A DNA stretch of 64,000 nucleotides. Source: Exiguobacterium profundum (GTDB lineage: Bacteria; Bacillota; Bacilli; Exiguobacteriales; Exiguobacteriaceae). The position numbers and the translations under genes are program-made. Positions 1 through 7,942 of the stretch are shown piece after piece. The notes under the pieces are model-generated. The model had not been told where the DNA came from. It did no database searches and was given only the letters and a program-made list of their open reading frames with translations. Positions within the stretch are counted from its first letter, which is position 1. Each line of letters starts with the position of its first letter. Location: assembly GCF_001909285.1 (NCBI RefSeq), contig NZ_MRSV01000002.1:1-64000 (forward strand). The letters are read 5' to 3'.

Positions 1-72
1 GATGGCGTCGTTCGCGGGCTGAGGCGGCTGAGCGAGCTGAACGGGACGAAGCTCGAGGGGCTTTTAGGGTGA
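1..72 (+). CDS. 3' end of a gene entering from the left edge
   Basis: Frame 1 is open from the first base and ends with TGA at 70-72, leaving 23 codons ending in LEGLLG. The piece is GC-rich and rich in Leu, Arg and Glu, like the genes at 58-64 kb, so it may end an operon that starts at the right of this window if the molecule is circular; that is inference. No function can be read from it. Confidence 0.55.
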   Translation, partial: DGVVRGLRRLSELNGTKLEGLLG

Positions 73-98
73 GGCGGGGAGTAATTCTCCGCTTTTTT
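73..98 (+). terminator. Rho-independent terminator after the left-edge gene
   Basis: A GC-rich stem (GCGG..AG / CTCCGC with a two-base bulge and TAATT loop) is followed by seven Ts directly after the stop codon at 72. Placement and T run fit an intrinsic terminator. Confidence 0.6.
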
Positions 99-115
99 TG
101 TCTATCTATAAAAAT

Positions 116-143
116 TTGACAAGAACTCGAGTGAAACTATACT
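116..143 (+). promoter_or_regulatory. Sigma-A type promoter
   Basis: TTGACA at 116-121 and TATACT at 138-143 are separated by 16 bases. It points to the gene starting at 238, leaving a leader of about 90 bases. Confidence 0.5.
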
Positions 144-237
144 CAATTATAAAATGATAAAGTATCAAGATGAGTAGTTGAAAAAACTAGCCATTAAATA
201 AGAAGAAAACCTGCATTAGATAAAGGAGAACTTAGCC

Positions 238-999
238 ATGGAAAGTTTAACGTTTTTCAAAATTTTAATGTTACAAAAAAAGCTGTCTAATAAAGATGTA
301 GCAAAAGAATTGGGTGTCAGTGAAGTTAGTGTAAAAGACTGGATTGACGGAAAAAAAAATATTCCTTATAAAAGATTAGATGAATTGAAGAAGGTTCTTG
401 AGATAGATAATCCTGATTTATTATCAGAGAAGATGAGACTGCCCACGCCTGAAGAGATGGGGTTGGTAGGGGATACATCTGTAGAAAACGTCATAACTGA
501 GAAAAAAACGGAACAGATAATCTGGCAACCCGTGGGAAGTGATCTAAGAAATTTTTATAGCAGTATCTTAAGTGAAAAGGTTTCATCTCCACCTGTCAGT
601 ACAAAAGATATGCGGTTGGAACCGGTCCGCGAAGAAGTGGAGTTGATTGAAAGTGGATTTGTATCGGTATGGGGTGTTCAAGATGGCAATAACTATATGA
701 CGTTCAATAAATTTCAGCGTATACAAAAAGGTGATATAGTCATGTTTTATTCCGCTCAGAAGTTTATCGCATATGGGACGATAGTTGGGAAAATTATTAG
801 TGAAGATTTGTCTATGGAACTTTGGAAAAGCCATGATTTTAAGAATATCTATATCATAAAAGACGTAAGACCCATGGACGAAGAATATTCAGAATGGACC
901 AAACAGATTTATGGAAAGGCGAGCAGATCGCTTCAAGGCTTACGCATTCTTGATGAAGAGAAATCGAAACATTGTTTAAAAATTTTGGGTCAAATTTAA
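238..999 (+). CDS. HTH plus EVE-like (PUA-fold) domain protein
   Basis: The 253-residue protein has an N-terminal Cro/C1-type helix-turn-helix (about residues 16-50, DVAKELGVSEVSVKDWIDGK) and a C-terminal region (about 138-215) with features of EVE/PUA-like folds: a Trp-Gly start, a KGDIVMFY strand, then GTIVGKI and a late IYIIKDV strand. EVE domains read modified bases in several restriction and defence proteins; that role here is inference. The ATG at 238 is preceded by AAAGGAG at good spacing, and a TTGACA/TATACT promoter lies upstream. The gene stands alone, AT-rich, at the edge of the island that holds the Septu-like and AbiF genes. It could be a regulator or a modification sensor. No nuclease motif is visible. 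Confidence 0.65.
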   Translation: MESLTFFKILMLQKKLSNKDVAKELGVSEVSVKDWIDGKKNIPYKRLDELKKVLEIDNPDLLSEKMRLPTPEEMGLVGDTSVENVITEKKTEQIIWQPVGSDLRNFYSSILSEKVSSPPVSTKDMRLEPVREEVELIESGFVSVWGVQDGNNYMTFNKFQRIQKGDIVMFYSAQKFIAYGTIVGKIISEDLSMELWKSHDFKNIYIIKDVRPMDEEYSEWTKQIYGKASRSLQGLRILDEEKSKHCLKILGQI

Positions 1000-1082
1000 C
1001 AACGAATGCAAATTAAAAAAGATAGGGTGGCTCATGGAAGTTGAGAATAAAAATTCACTTCTACGTTTTTTAGATAAAACTT

Positions 1083-1162
1083 AGTATACTTCCTAGTGCG
1101 CGTTGTTGTAAAAGTTCGAATTTAAAGGTCGTGGGTTTGAATATCCTTTCTGGTCTTGACAT
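1083..1162 (-). pseudogene. abiF N-terminal remnant
   Basis: Reading leftward from ATG at 1162, the frame encodes MSRPERIFKPTTFKFELL followed by QQRALG, which parallels the start of the AbiF-like protein at 7370 (MSKPEKVFKSTTDQLKLL, QERGLV). After about 28 codons the similarity stops and a stop codon follows, so only the 5' tip of an abiF gene remains. It sits 3' of an abiF-type RNA copy, the same order as at 7.4 kb. Confidence 0.65.
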
Positions 1163-1192
1163 GGATGAGGTCCTTCATAGATATAGTTCAGG

Positions 1193-1290
1193 TATAAACA
1201 GGATAAAATAAACGGCCCTATCGAAAGAGAGGGGCCGTTGTCGACTGGTAAGTCCAGCCTTCTAGTTGATTGCTTATAATGTAGTGAAAA
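1193..1290 (-). ncRNA. abiF-type RNA, copy 1 (orphan)
   Basis: On the minus strand this stretch forms a GGCTGG...CCAG hairpin and then a long terminator-like stem (AACGGCCCC / GGGCCGTT) followed by TTATTTT. The second copy at 7395-7500 has the same order and clear similarity over about 90 bases. Conserved RNAs upstream of AbiF-family genes are known as the abiF RNA motif. Here the downstream gene is only a remnant (1083-1162), so the RNA is orphaned. Ends are approximate. Confidence 0.55.
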
Positions 1291-1481
1291 GGGATGGGCC
1301 ATGTCAATTAAAGCAACTAAAGTACGGTGATAACATTGTGTTACTAAAAACATCATTAAAAAGAAAAATGAGGCTAGTGCGTTAGTTAAATTCGTGGTCT
1401 ATATCTGGGCATTTTATGTCAGCGCTTTTTTTAACTTGAAAATCCTTTTTGTCTCGTTTGCTATATGGGTACCTTGATATT

Positions 1482-2810
1482 TCAATCTACGAGTTTTTGT
1501 AAAGCATCAATCAAATCTTCGTCAATACTATCGAAATTTGAGGCGTGTATGTCTAAGAAGCCCAACTGTATGGCAAGGTCTCGTCTGAGCTTGGCTAAAG
1601 GTTCTTTCCCAAGGAGATTCAAATCGACAGTGTAGCCGACAATAAACCCTTTCAGGTCATCAATATCTCTAAACGATTTTTTAATTCCAGCAAAATCATT
1701 TTCGAGTAAATCTTCTAGATAGTTTTCATTGTAAATCTTTCTTTTCTTTACAAGTTCTTTGGCATGATTGTCATGGTAACTATATAGTGGGCCCAGCTTA
1801 AAAATCTCTAGATAGTCCTTGATATTCTTCGGCTGATGATTGACGGTCTCGAGAGCGATTTCTATGTTGTCTTGACTATAGCTTTTGATTGCTTTGAACC
1901 TGAAATAGTCATGAAGACTATGTTCGAAAGGATGAAGCCCATCGAACGGGAACTGTTTTTCACCCTTTAAAGACTGGTTACATTGTTTGCAGGAAGGAAT
2001 CAAGTTATATAGAGACATCGAGAAATAGGGATAACGCTTCTTTGAATAAAAATGATCGATGTCTGCCCTGACTCTACCACTGTTCGAAAGAAATGGAGTT
2101 ATGTATTGGCGATTACAATAAGGGCAGACAGTAATTTTACCGTCCATGATAAGCGAATAATCGTTCCATTCATGATTAAACACAGTCAATGAATTAAAAC
2201 CCTTTAGAGTAAAACTTACTCCAGTCAATTTATTGAAGATTCGCTCAAATGCTTTTGCTTTCTTATTCTCATCCGCCTCTAATTTATTTCTAAATTTCTC
2301 TATTTCTGGAAAATCATCAATCAACAATCGAATGATTTCTACTTTTACATTTTCCGAGTATTTGTTTTCCGATGTATTATGTAGTGCCTTTGCACGGTAA
2401 TAATGGTACAAAGATTTTGTCTTGAAATTTTCGTATTGAAATAATTCATATAAATATGTACTGAATGAGTTAGCAATATCTCTATGTTCTGGCTCCAACA
2501 GTTTTACAGTCCAGGGAAAAGAGGACGTAATTTCGTCTTGTAGTCCTCTTAAGAGGGTCGGGGAGCCCTTTGAAAACAAATCAACCTTGTTTTCAACAAG
2601 ATTGTAGAGTCCCCACTGCTCCTCCTTTAGACTTTCATTAAAAGCATCGCCGTCTCCCCGAAAAGAAATTTGATTCAAAAAAGATTGATCCAGCACCGGG
2701 TCAAATTGGAAAGGCTTTATTTGAAGCGTCCTCAACTTAGGAAGAATGGATGTTTTGAAATATTCATTATGGCGGTTCTCTATTTCTGAACTGTAGGTGA
2801 GTCTTATCAT
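1482..2810 (-). CDS. HNH endonuclease, PtuB-like partner of the ATPase
   Basis: The 442-residue protein has a zinc-type HNH core: CPYC at 229-232, DIDH at 250-253, then YNLIPSCKQCN with the second Cys pair at 274-277. This CxxC...DxDH...CxxCN arrangement is typical of HNH nucleases in the Septu (PtuB) and related retron-associated systems. The ATG at 2810 overlaps the stop of the upstream ATPase gene (ATGA), so the two are co-translated. It is longer than the usual PtuB, with about 225 residues before the nuclease core. Expected role: DNA or RNA cleavage licensed by the ATPase. The nuclease call is firm; the Septu assignment is by architecture only. Confidence 0.72.
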   Translation of the reverse strand: MIRLTYSSEIENRHNEYFKTSILPKLRTLQIKPFQFDPVLDQSFLNQISFRGDGDAFNESLKEEQWGLYNLVENKVDLFSKGSPTLLRGLQDEITSSFPWTVKLLEPEHRDIANSFSTYLYELFQYENFKTKSLYHYYRAKALHNTSENKYSENVKVEIIRLLIDDFPEIEKFRNKLEADENKKAKAFERIFNKLTGVSFTLKGFNSLTVFNHEWNDYSLIMDGKITVCPYCNRQYITPFLSNSGRVRADIDHFYSKKRYPYFSMSLYNLIPSCKQCNQSLKGEKQFPFDGLHPFEHSLHDYFRFKAIKSYSQDNIEIALETVNHQPKNIKDYLEIFKLGPLYSYHDNHAKELVKKRKIYNENYLEDLLENDFAGIKKSFRDIDDLKGFIVGYTVDLNLLGKEPLAKLRRDLAIQLGFLDIHASNFDSIDEDLIDALQKLVD

Positions 2811-4784
2811 GATTGGCCACCACCTTTATCGTGTGAGGAAATAATATAATTGATGAGCAATTTTTTCTCATCACTGCTCATGGATGAAAATAGCTCTATA
2901 GAATCTCTGACCTTGTTTGTTTGAGGGGTTGAGATGATTTGGGAAATCCTATTTTGAAAATCTACACGTATGATTTCTTCACCAATTATCTCTACGATAG
3001 ATTGAATGGAGTTCAATCTATCGTTCGGTAAGGGGGTCACCCTTTCTTTTTTTGAAATCATTTCTTCCATTTTTTCTAAATTTTTGTCGATGTCGATAAA
3101 TATCTTTTCAGCTAGGCTTCCGATTACTTTGTCCACTTCAAAAGATTTAGAAAATAAATTATAGATATTTTGCCCGAACGTCCTACTGACTTGATTTTTT
3201 TCATTCGAAGTTTGTTCTGTCGGGTCTATCTTCTTGAGGTAAGTGACATTATGGTGAGGAGTGTCAGATAAAATGATTGGGGAATGTGTGGTCATAATTA
3301 TTTGCACCCTCTCATCTTCGAAAATTAAAGAAGTCAATTGTAACAACCAATCTACGTACTTTCTTTGCCATTCTGGATGAAACGAGGCATTACCTTCATC
3401 CACGAGAAGCCAAATATGGTTCTTTAACTCGCTTTTTTCATCTTCTTTAGTTCGCCCGTTTTTTGCCTGTAATAAGATTGAAAAAAGGTTTAAAAAGTGT
3501 CTCTCGCCGGCACTCATCCCCCAAGAAAAATTTAGGAACGGATTTGGCGATATGTTTTCATACAGATCGAGGAATGTATTGAGGTTGGTATTCTTTAAAG
3601 ATAGTACGTATCTGCTCTCTTCGAAAGAATCTTCAGACATCGAGCTGTATAGAACATCATGAATCCACTCAAGAGTTCCCTCATAGCGGGTAATAACGTT
3701 ATTTTTCCTTGATGTATCGTAATCAAATATCTCACTGTAGAGATTTGTCATATATTTGAACAAGTTTTCATCTACCAAATCTGGTTCAGAGAAGACATTT
3801 GAAAATGAAACGAATTTTTTTCTCGTGTTGACCAAAGTTTTCTCGTCTGATTTTAAAACCAAGTCCTCTAATAATTCGTATAGGAAAATTTATCATTGCA
3901 TTTTCATATGTCATCGTATATAAGGTCAATTTTTTATGTCTCAGGATGAAAGTGTCTTGAATTTTATTCGAGATTTTACGAGTGGCTTTTTCAACAGCGT
4001 TCGTATCTTTGTGGTTCTTTGAAGAAAATAATTCAACTAAAGAGCGATGCACATTATTGTTATCGACTTTAATTTCAAGGCTATCAGGTAATTTGAATGG
4101 AAGGGTAAAGTTATGCCCACCCTCTTTAATCTTTTCATTAAAGAAATATATAAATTTTAGTTGTCTTGATGTCTCGTTCAAAAAATAACGCGCGATAGGG
4201 TTGGTGATGGAGGAATTTTCTGAATGCTCATCGGATAAACTTCTCATCGTCGAACCGGTAGATCCATTGAAGACGGAAGCGGATTCCAGCTCGAAAAAGT
4301 CTCCTCTGTCTATGGACTCGGTGATGTAAATTATGCTTTTTTTAGTCACATATCCGTTCAATTCGATTTGCTCTATAGTAGTTACGTTGCTATTGGTTAC
4401 ATCATCACTGCCATAAACTCTAATCTCCTCTTTTATGTTCACTGAATGATGGAAGATACTCCTCGTCTCATCGTCGAAGAAGATACCCAAAAGCCCATCT
4501 GAGAGAAACTTGTGCTGGCTAAAGTCCAAAAAACTTTGTATCGTTTTTAACAAAGTTGTTTTACCAGCACCGTTGTCGCCGATGATCACATCAATCCCTT
4601 TAATGTTTTCACGTTTACCCAACAAGTAGCTTTCGATTTTTAAAACATCGGGGCTGAATGAAGATAATATGACTTCATTTGATTGCTCATCATAGCAAAT
4701 ATCGAGGATGTCGTGGAACTTGTATTCTTCAAATTCATGTTTAGATTTTTTCTTAAGTAAATAAACAAGTCTCAATGTCATCAA
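2807..4784 (-). pseudogene. Septu-like (PtuA-type) ABC ATPase, split by a one-base frameshift
   Basis: Two overlapping leftward frames encode one ATPase. The first, 4784-3786 (332 aa), has the Walker A GDNGAGKTT at about 69-77. The second, 3862-2807, has the ABC signature-like SWGMSAGERH, a Walker B LLVDEGNASFHPEW and the H-loop TTHSPIIL, typical of OLD/PtuA ATPases. Removing one T from a run of four (plus-strand A's 3885-3888) joins them smoothly into ENAMINFLYELLEDLVLKSD, giving about 660 residues. It is followed by, and overlaps, the HNH gene. Either the gene is newly broken, the base is a homopolymer sequencing error, or slippage restores the frame. Function in the intact form: the sensor/ATPase of a nuclease complex. 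Confidence 0.7.
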
Positions 4785-5042
4785 TCCTTTTAAAAAATTA
4801 TAAGTTAAATATCAATAAAAAATATTGATCTCCGAATACGGTATTTATATGTAAAACGTTCAATGTTCCTCTATAATAATACATGAAAAATTATGTAATA
4901 CATTCATATATTTTCAAAAATAAAGGGACTTTTCTGAAGGTATTTGGTTTGAGTTTCAAATCTATGGGTGATACTTTAAAGAGTAAATTTATATAAGTGA
5001 TTCATACCCGGAAAATTGAATCAGTTGAAGGGAAGAGAGTTG

Positions 5043-6083
5043 ATGGGTCAAGAAATACTAAGAACCTATGGTGTTAAAAAAGAATTGGAGTATGCGACTG
5101 ACAATAATTTCGAAACATTTGTTCAGTATATTTTAGGACTGGAAAATAATAATTATATAGGTACACGTATGAAAAGAGACGATGGAGTTGATGGTTTAAT
5201 AATAAAAAGGGAATCGAATGATAAAAAATCAGTGGTTCTTTATTCAATTTATGGTCCTGAACAGTCGACTCGCTGGAATATAAAGATGAGAAAAATTGAA
5301 AACGATTTGAGCGAGATGATCAAGCACGCTGTAAAATATGATGAGTTTACGTTCAAATTTATCTTTAATTTCAAGTTAGGGTTTGAACAGGCTGAAGCAT
5401 TTGAATCTTTGATGCATCAGAATGAAATTAAATATGAACTGTACAATCCGGAAAAACTTATAACGCTTTTGAAGACAGACTCGCAGATTCAAAGTGCTGT
5501 TGCATTCATCGTTGGAATCGAAGGTGAAGATAGTCCTTTGACTGACTTTAATAATCATGTTTTTGCTGGAGAGGTTCTCAAGGTTCTTCAATCTTTTGAC
5601 TTGAAAGAAGACTTGTCAGATAAGATGAAAAAAATTAACGATATGGTGCTCCAGGTCCTCTCCTATCTCTCAGGTGAACATTTAACAATCCGTCCACGCC
5701 TGTTTTCTCAAAAGCAAGAATTGAATGCTCAACTATATTTGGTACCCGACAGAAGACAGTTAGTTGAAAAGACAAAAGTCAATTCAGGTCATGAAACAGC
5801 ATATTTAGTTCATGATAAGAAAAAAGAAATTCAAAGACTATCAAAAGAAGAATTTCAAATGCTATACGATGGATTATGGGAAGAACAGTTGACTGTTTTA
5901 TCTCCATATAAAGGTTGCCTGGCAGTCAAGGTCGAAAACCTTTTAGTAATCTATACGATACTTGAGAAATGCTTGAGGGATTTTGAAAACTCTGGCGATA
6001 TGGACCTTTATAAAGTGTTGCTTCGAATGAATCATCAACAAAAATTTCATTTTTCAAGACTTGAGGTGTCGAGAAATTCTTGA
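5043..6083 (+). CDS. Putative PD-(D/E)xK-type nuclease-like protein, unknown family
   Basis: The protein has 346 residues if the ATG at 5043 is used (GAAGGGA upstream at suitable spacing); a TTG at 5016 is also in frame. The first 100 residues suggest a restriction-nuclease-like fold: a helix with FETFVQYILGL, then DDGVDGLIIKR and a strand VVLYSIYGPE, which could be the acidic and E-x-K-like positions, though no clean ExK is seen. The rest is helical with no recognised domain. The gene is divergent from the Septu-like operon across 258 AT-rich bases, so the two may share control. Family not recognised; the nuclease suggestion is weak. Confidence 0.5.
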   Translation: MGQEILRTYGVKKELEYATDNNFETFVQYILGLENNNYIGTRMKRDDGVDGLIIKRESNDKKSVVLYSIYGPEQSTRWNIKMRKIENDLSEMIKHAVKYDEFTFKFIFNFKLGFEQAEAFESLMHQNEIKYELYNPEKLITLLKTDSQIQSAVAFIVGIEGEDSPLTDFNNHVFAGEVLKVLQSFDLKEDLSDKMKKINDMVLQVLSYLSGEHLTIRPRLFSQKQELNAQLYLVPDRRQLVEKTKVNSGHETAYLVHDKKKEIQRLSKEEFQMLYDGLWEEQLTVLSPYKGCLAVKVENLLVIYTILEKCLRDFENSGDMDLYKVLLRMNHQQKFHFSRLEVSRNS

Positions 6084-6440
6084 GCCTGGAAAAATCGAAA
6101 GTTTGCCATCTAACCATCCAAGCGACTCGCTTTCAAATTTAAATAATGTGCTAAAGAAAAAACGATGATGTTCAATATAGAGAATGGAACCCATTTTGAA
6201 AATAGTGACGTAAGCTTGTGACACATGATATGGCGTGATTCCAGTAATCTTGTACTGCGTTCTCGAAAACTATCTATAGATGATTACGGCCGTCGAAATA
6301 TACCGGTCAAGCGATTTATTTTTACCGAATAATCACAAACAAATTACCGAGCGATGCCATAGCCCCGACCATTCTCTATATTGCCTTCCATGATTAATAT
6401 TCACACCCGATGATGTGACATTACCATAGGCAGGGCTTTT
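6084..6440. other. Intergenic stretch, no gene seen
   Basis: No credible coding frame or RNA structure was found here. Given the transposase remnant just to the right, it may be decayed insertion-sequence DNA. Confidence 0.4.
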
Positions 6441-6445
6441 AATTC

Positions 6446-6600
6446 TACGCTGTTCGGCCATCCTGAAACTTAAAGAGCAAGGACTCGGCATTAGAAGCAT
6501 AGCGGCTAGCACTGGTAATTCGCGTCAGAAAGTGAACAGGCGACAAAAAAGGCTTGATGGGCCGTTAGATAAACGCTTGCGTCGGAACGAACAAATTAAA
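6446..6600 (+). pseudogene. IS21-type IstA transposase remnant
   Basis: One frame reads ILKLKEQGLGIRSIAASTGN followed by SRQKVNRRQKRLDG, the N-terminal helix-turn-helix style of IS21-family IstA proteins (KEQGxSIRxIAxxTGxSRxTV). No start, catalytic DDE region or IstB partner follows, so only a fragment is left. Boundaries are approximate. Confidence 0.45.
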
Positions 6601-6638
6601 CCGGGAAGCTTCATGTTCGAATCTTTCCGGTTTTTATC
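6598..6638. terminator. Terminator-like hairpin at the abiF 3' end
   Basis: AAACCGGGAAG pairs with CTTTCCGGTTT around a 13-base loop, with T's on the plus side. The stem overlaps the stop of the abiF fragment, and its other strand could stop rightward transcription. Confidence 0.35.
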
Positions 6639-7370
6639 TTCTTGACTCTAAACTATGTAGCAACTCTCTATATAATGACGGTGGGATGTTCATCTGACTC
6701 AAGAGCATCCCTTCGTGCCTCGAGAAGCTGATTAAGTAATCATGTATCTCTGAGGTGACCGATCGGGTGAATCGGTCTTCGATTTCTCGGTCTCGTAGAT
6801 AGGACAGGGCGATGATAAAACTCAGGATATCGTCACGTCCCCGACCGTGTTTCTGATTACCAGGATCCAAGGTGGCATATCCTGATAGGTCTCCCGATAA
6901 TAGGTCATCGGTTGATGTGTAGAGTAATAGACCTCGGAGAAAATCTGCAACAATAGTTCCCGCTCAAATTTCCCTTTGGCGCGCCCTCGAATCATTTTTT
7001 TCCCTTGTCGGAAGTTTCTGTTATGTTGATAGTCCTTGATGGAATGACCGTGATTCTCGGCAAGCACGTAGGCTATGACTGAACGTAACAGGTTCTCCGC
7101 GGAAAGGGTCGCCGACAGCATCGCGAAACGGATGGTGTTATCGAGTTCATAGAGGTAATAGATTTCCGAGAACGTTGTACCGGATTCGAATTGCTCTTCT
7201 TCACTGTCTATGTTGATGAACAGGTCTTTGTAGCCATTGATGATTTCGTAGTAACTCGTTCGAGTCAAGGCCTCTTCTGCGAATATCGGATCATCAATCA
7301 CCAGACCGCGCTCTTGTAGCAATTTCAGTTGATCGGTCGTTGACTTGAAGACCTTTTCCGGTTTTGACAT
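6634..7370 (-). pseudogene. abiF: AbiF/AbiD (Abi_2) family gene with internal deletion and frame change
   Basis: The frame from ATG 7370 encodes 182 residues with the Abi_2 pattern: MSKPEKVFKSTTDQLKLL, then YYEIINGYKDLF, NTIRFAMLSATLSAENLLRS and MPPWIL. A second frame, 6870-6634, carries the C-terminal part of the family (DDILSFIIALSYLRDREIED). The family's middle section with the RNxxAH-type motif is missing, and the frames do not match, so a deletion of tens of codons is likely. The product is probably inactive. An abiF-type RNA with its own terminator lies directly upstream (7395-7500). AbiF-type proteins are abortive-infection effectors paired with such RNAs. Confidence 0.6.
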
Positions 7371-7394
7371 GTTTGTGCTCCTTCATAGGCAGTA

Positions 7395-7500
7395 TATGAT
7401 TAGTATAAAATAAACGGCCCCTTACCGAAAGGTAAGGGGCCGTTGTTGGCTGGTCAGTCCAGCCTGCTCATTGATTACTTATACTATATTCGACCGGTAC
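7395..7500 (-). ncRNA. abiF-type RNA, copy 2
   Basis: On the minus strand: hairpin GGCTGG-ACTGA-CCAGCC, then a strong stem AACGGCCCCTTACC / GGTAAGGGGCCGTT and TTATTTT, ending about 25 bases before the abiF start at 7370. Position, order of hairpins and built-in terminator fit the abiF RNA motif. It resembles the copy at 1193-1290. The 5' end was not determined. Confidence 0.6.
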
Positions 7501-7894
7501 CAATATGTCAATGACAACGCTAAACATAATAGCACAGATTCAGCGAACAAGTAAAGAACTTTTTAACTAAATATAGATGATAAGGGTGGATTATGGTAGA
7601 GATAAGACTATATGTAGTATCTATTCAGCAAGTGAGGAAATTATGTTTGTGTTCGATCGTCACATCATTATGTAGTCAAACTCTGTAGGTAAGGCTCCCT
7701 GACGGGGAAGAAAAAATAGATTTTCTTCAGGTAACGTTGACTTACCAATAACATGTTCCAGCGGACAGTTACTTGATCATAAGATGGCCTTGGATGCATG
7801 ACGGATTAACTGAATAAGCAATAGTGAACAGGTTTGTTCGTATAACAAATAGCGCAATAAGAAGTTGCCTTTGCCTCGTTGTGGGAGCGTGGTA
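7501..7894. other. Intergenic stretch, no gene seen
   Basis: No coding frame with plausible composition or start was found between the abiF RNA and the caspase-like gene. The upstream promoter of the leftward abiF RNA probably lies in the first 60 bases. Confidence 0.35.
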
Positions 7895-7911
7895 TATTGT
7901 ATAATACAATA
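7895..7911 (+). promoter_or_regulatory. Palindromic operator over a -10 box
   Basis: TATTGTATAATACAATA is a near-perfect palindrome containing TATAAT, 32 bases before the TTG start at 7943. A repressor bound here would block the caspase-like gene. No cognate regulator is identified. Confidence 0.5.
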
Positions 7912-7942
7912 TATGTAAATAGTAGAGAGGCAGGGGGTAAGT

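Noticed and set aside
1093-1356. Leftward 87-codon frame
   Set aside because: It runs through the abiF-type RNA and its terminator stem in a frame different from the abiF remnant, with no RBS.
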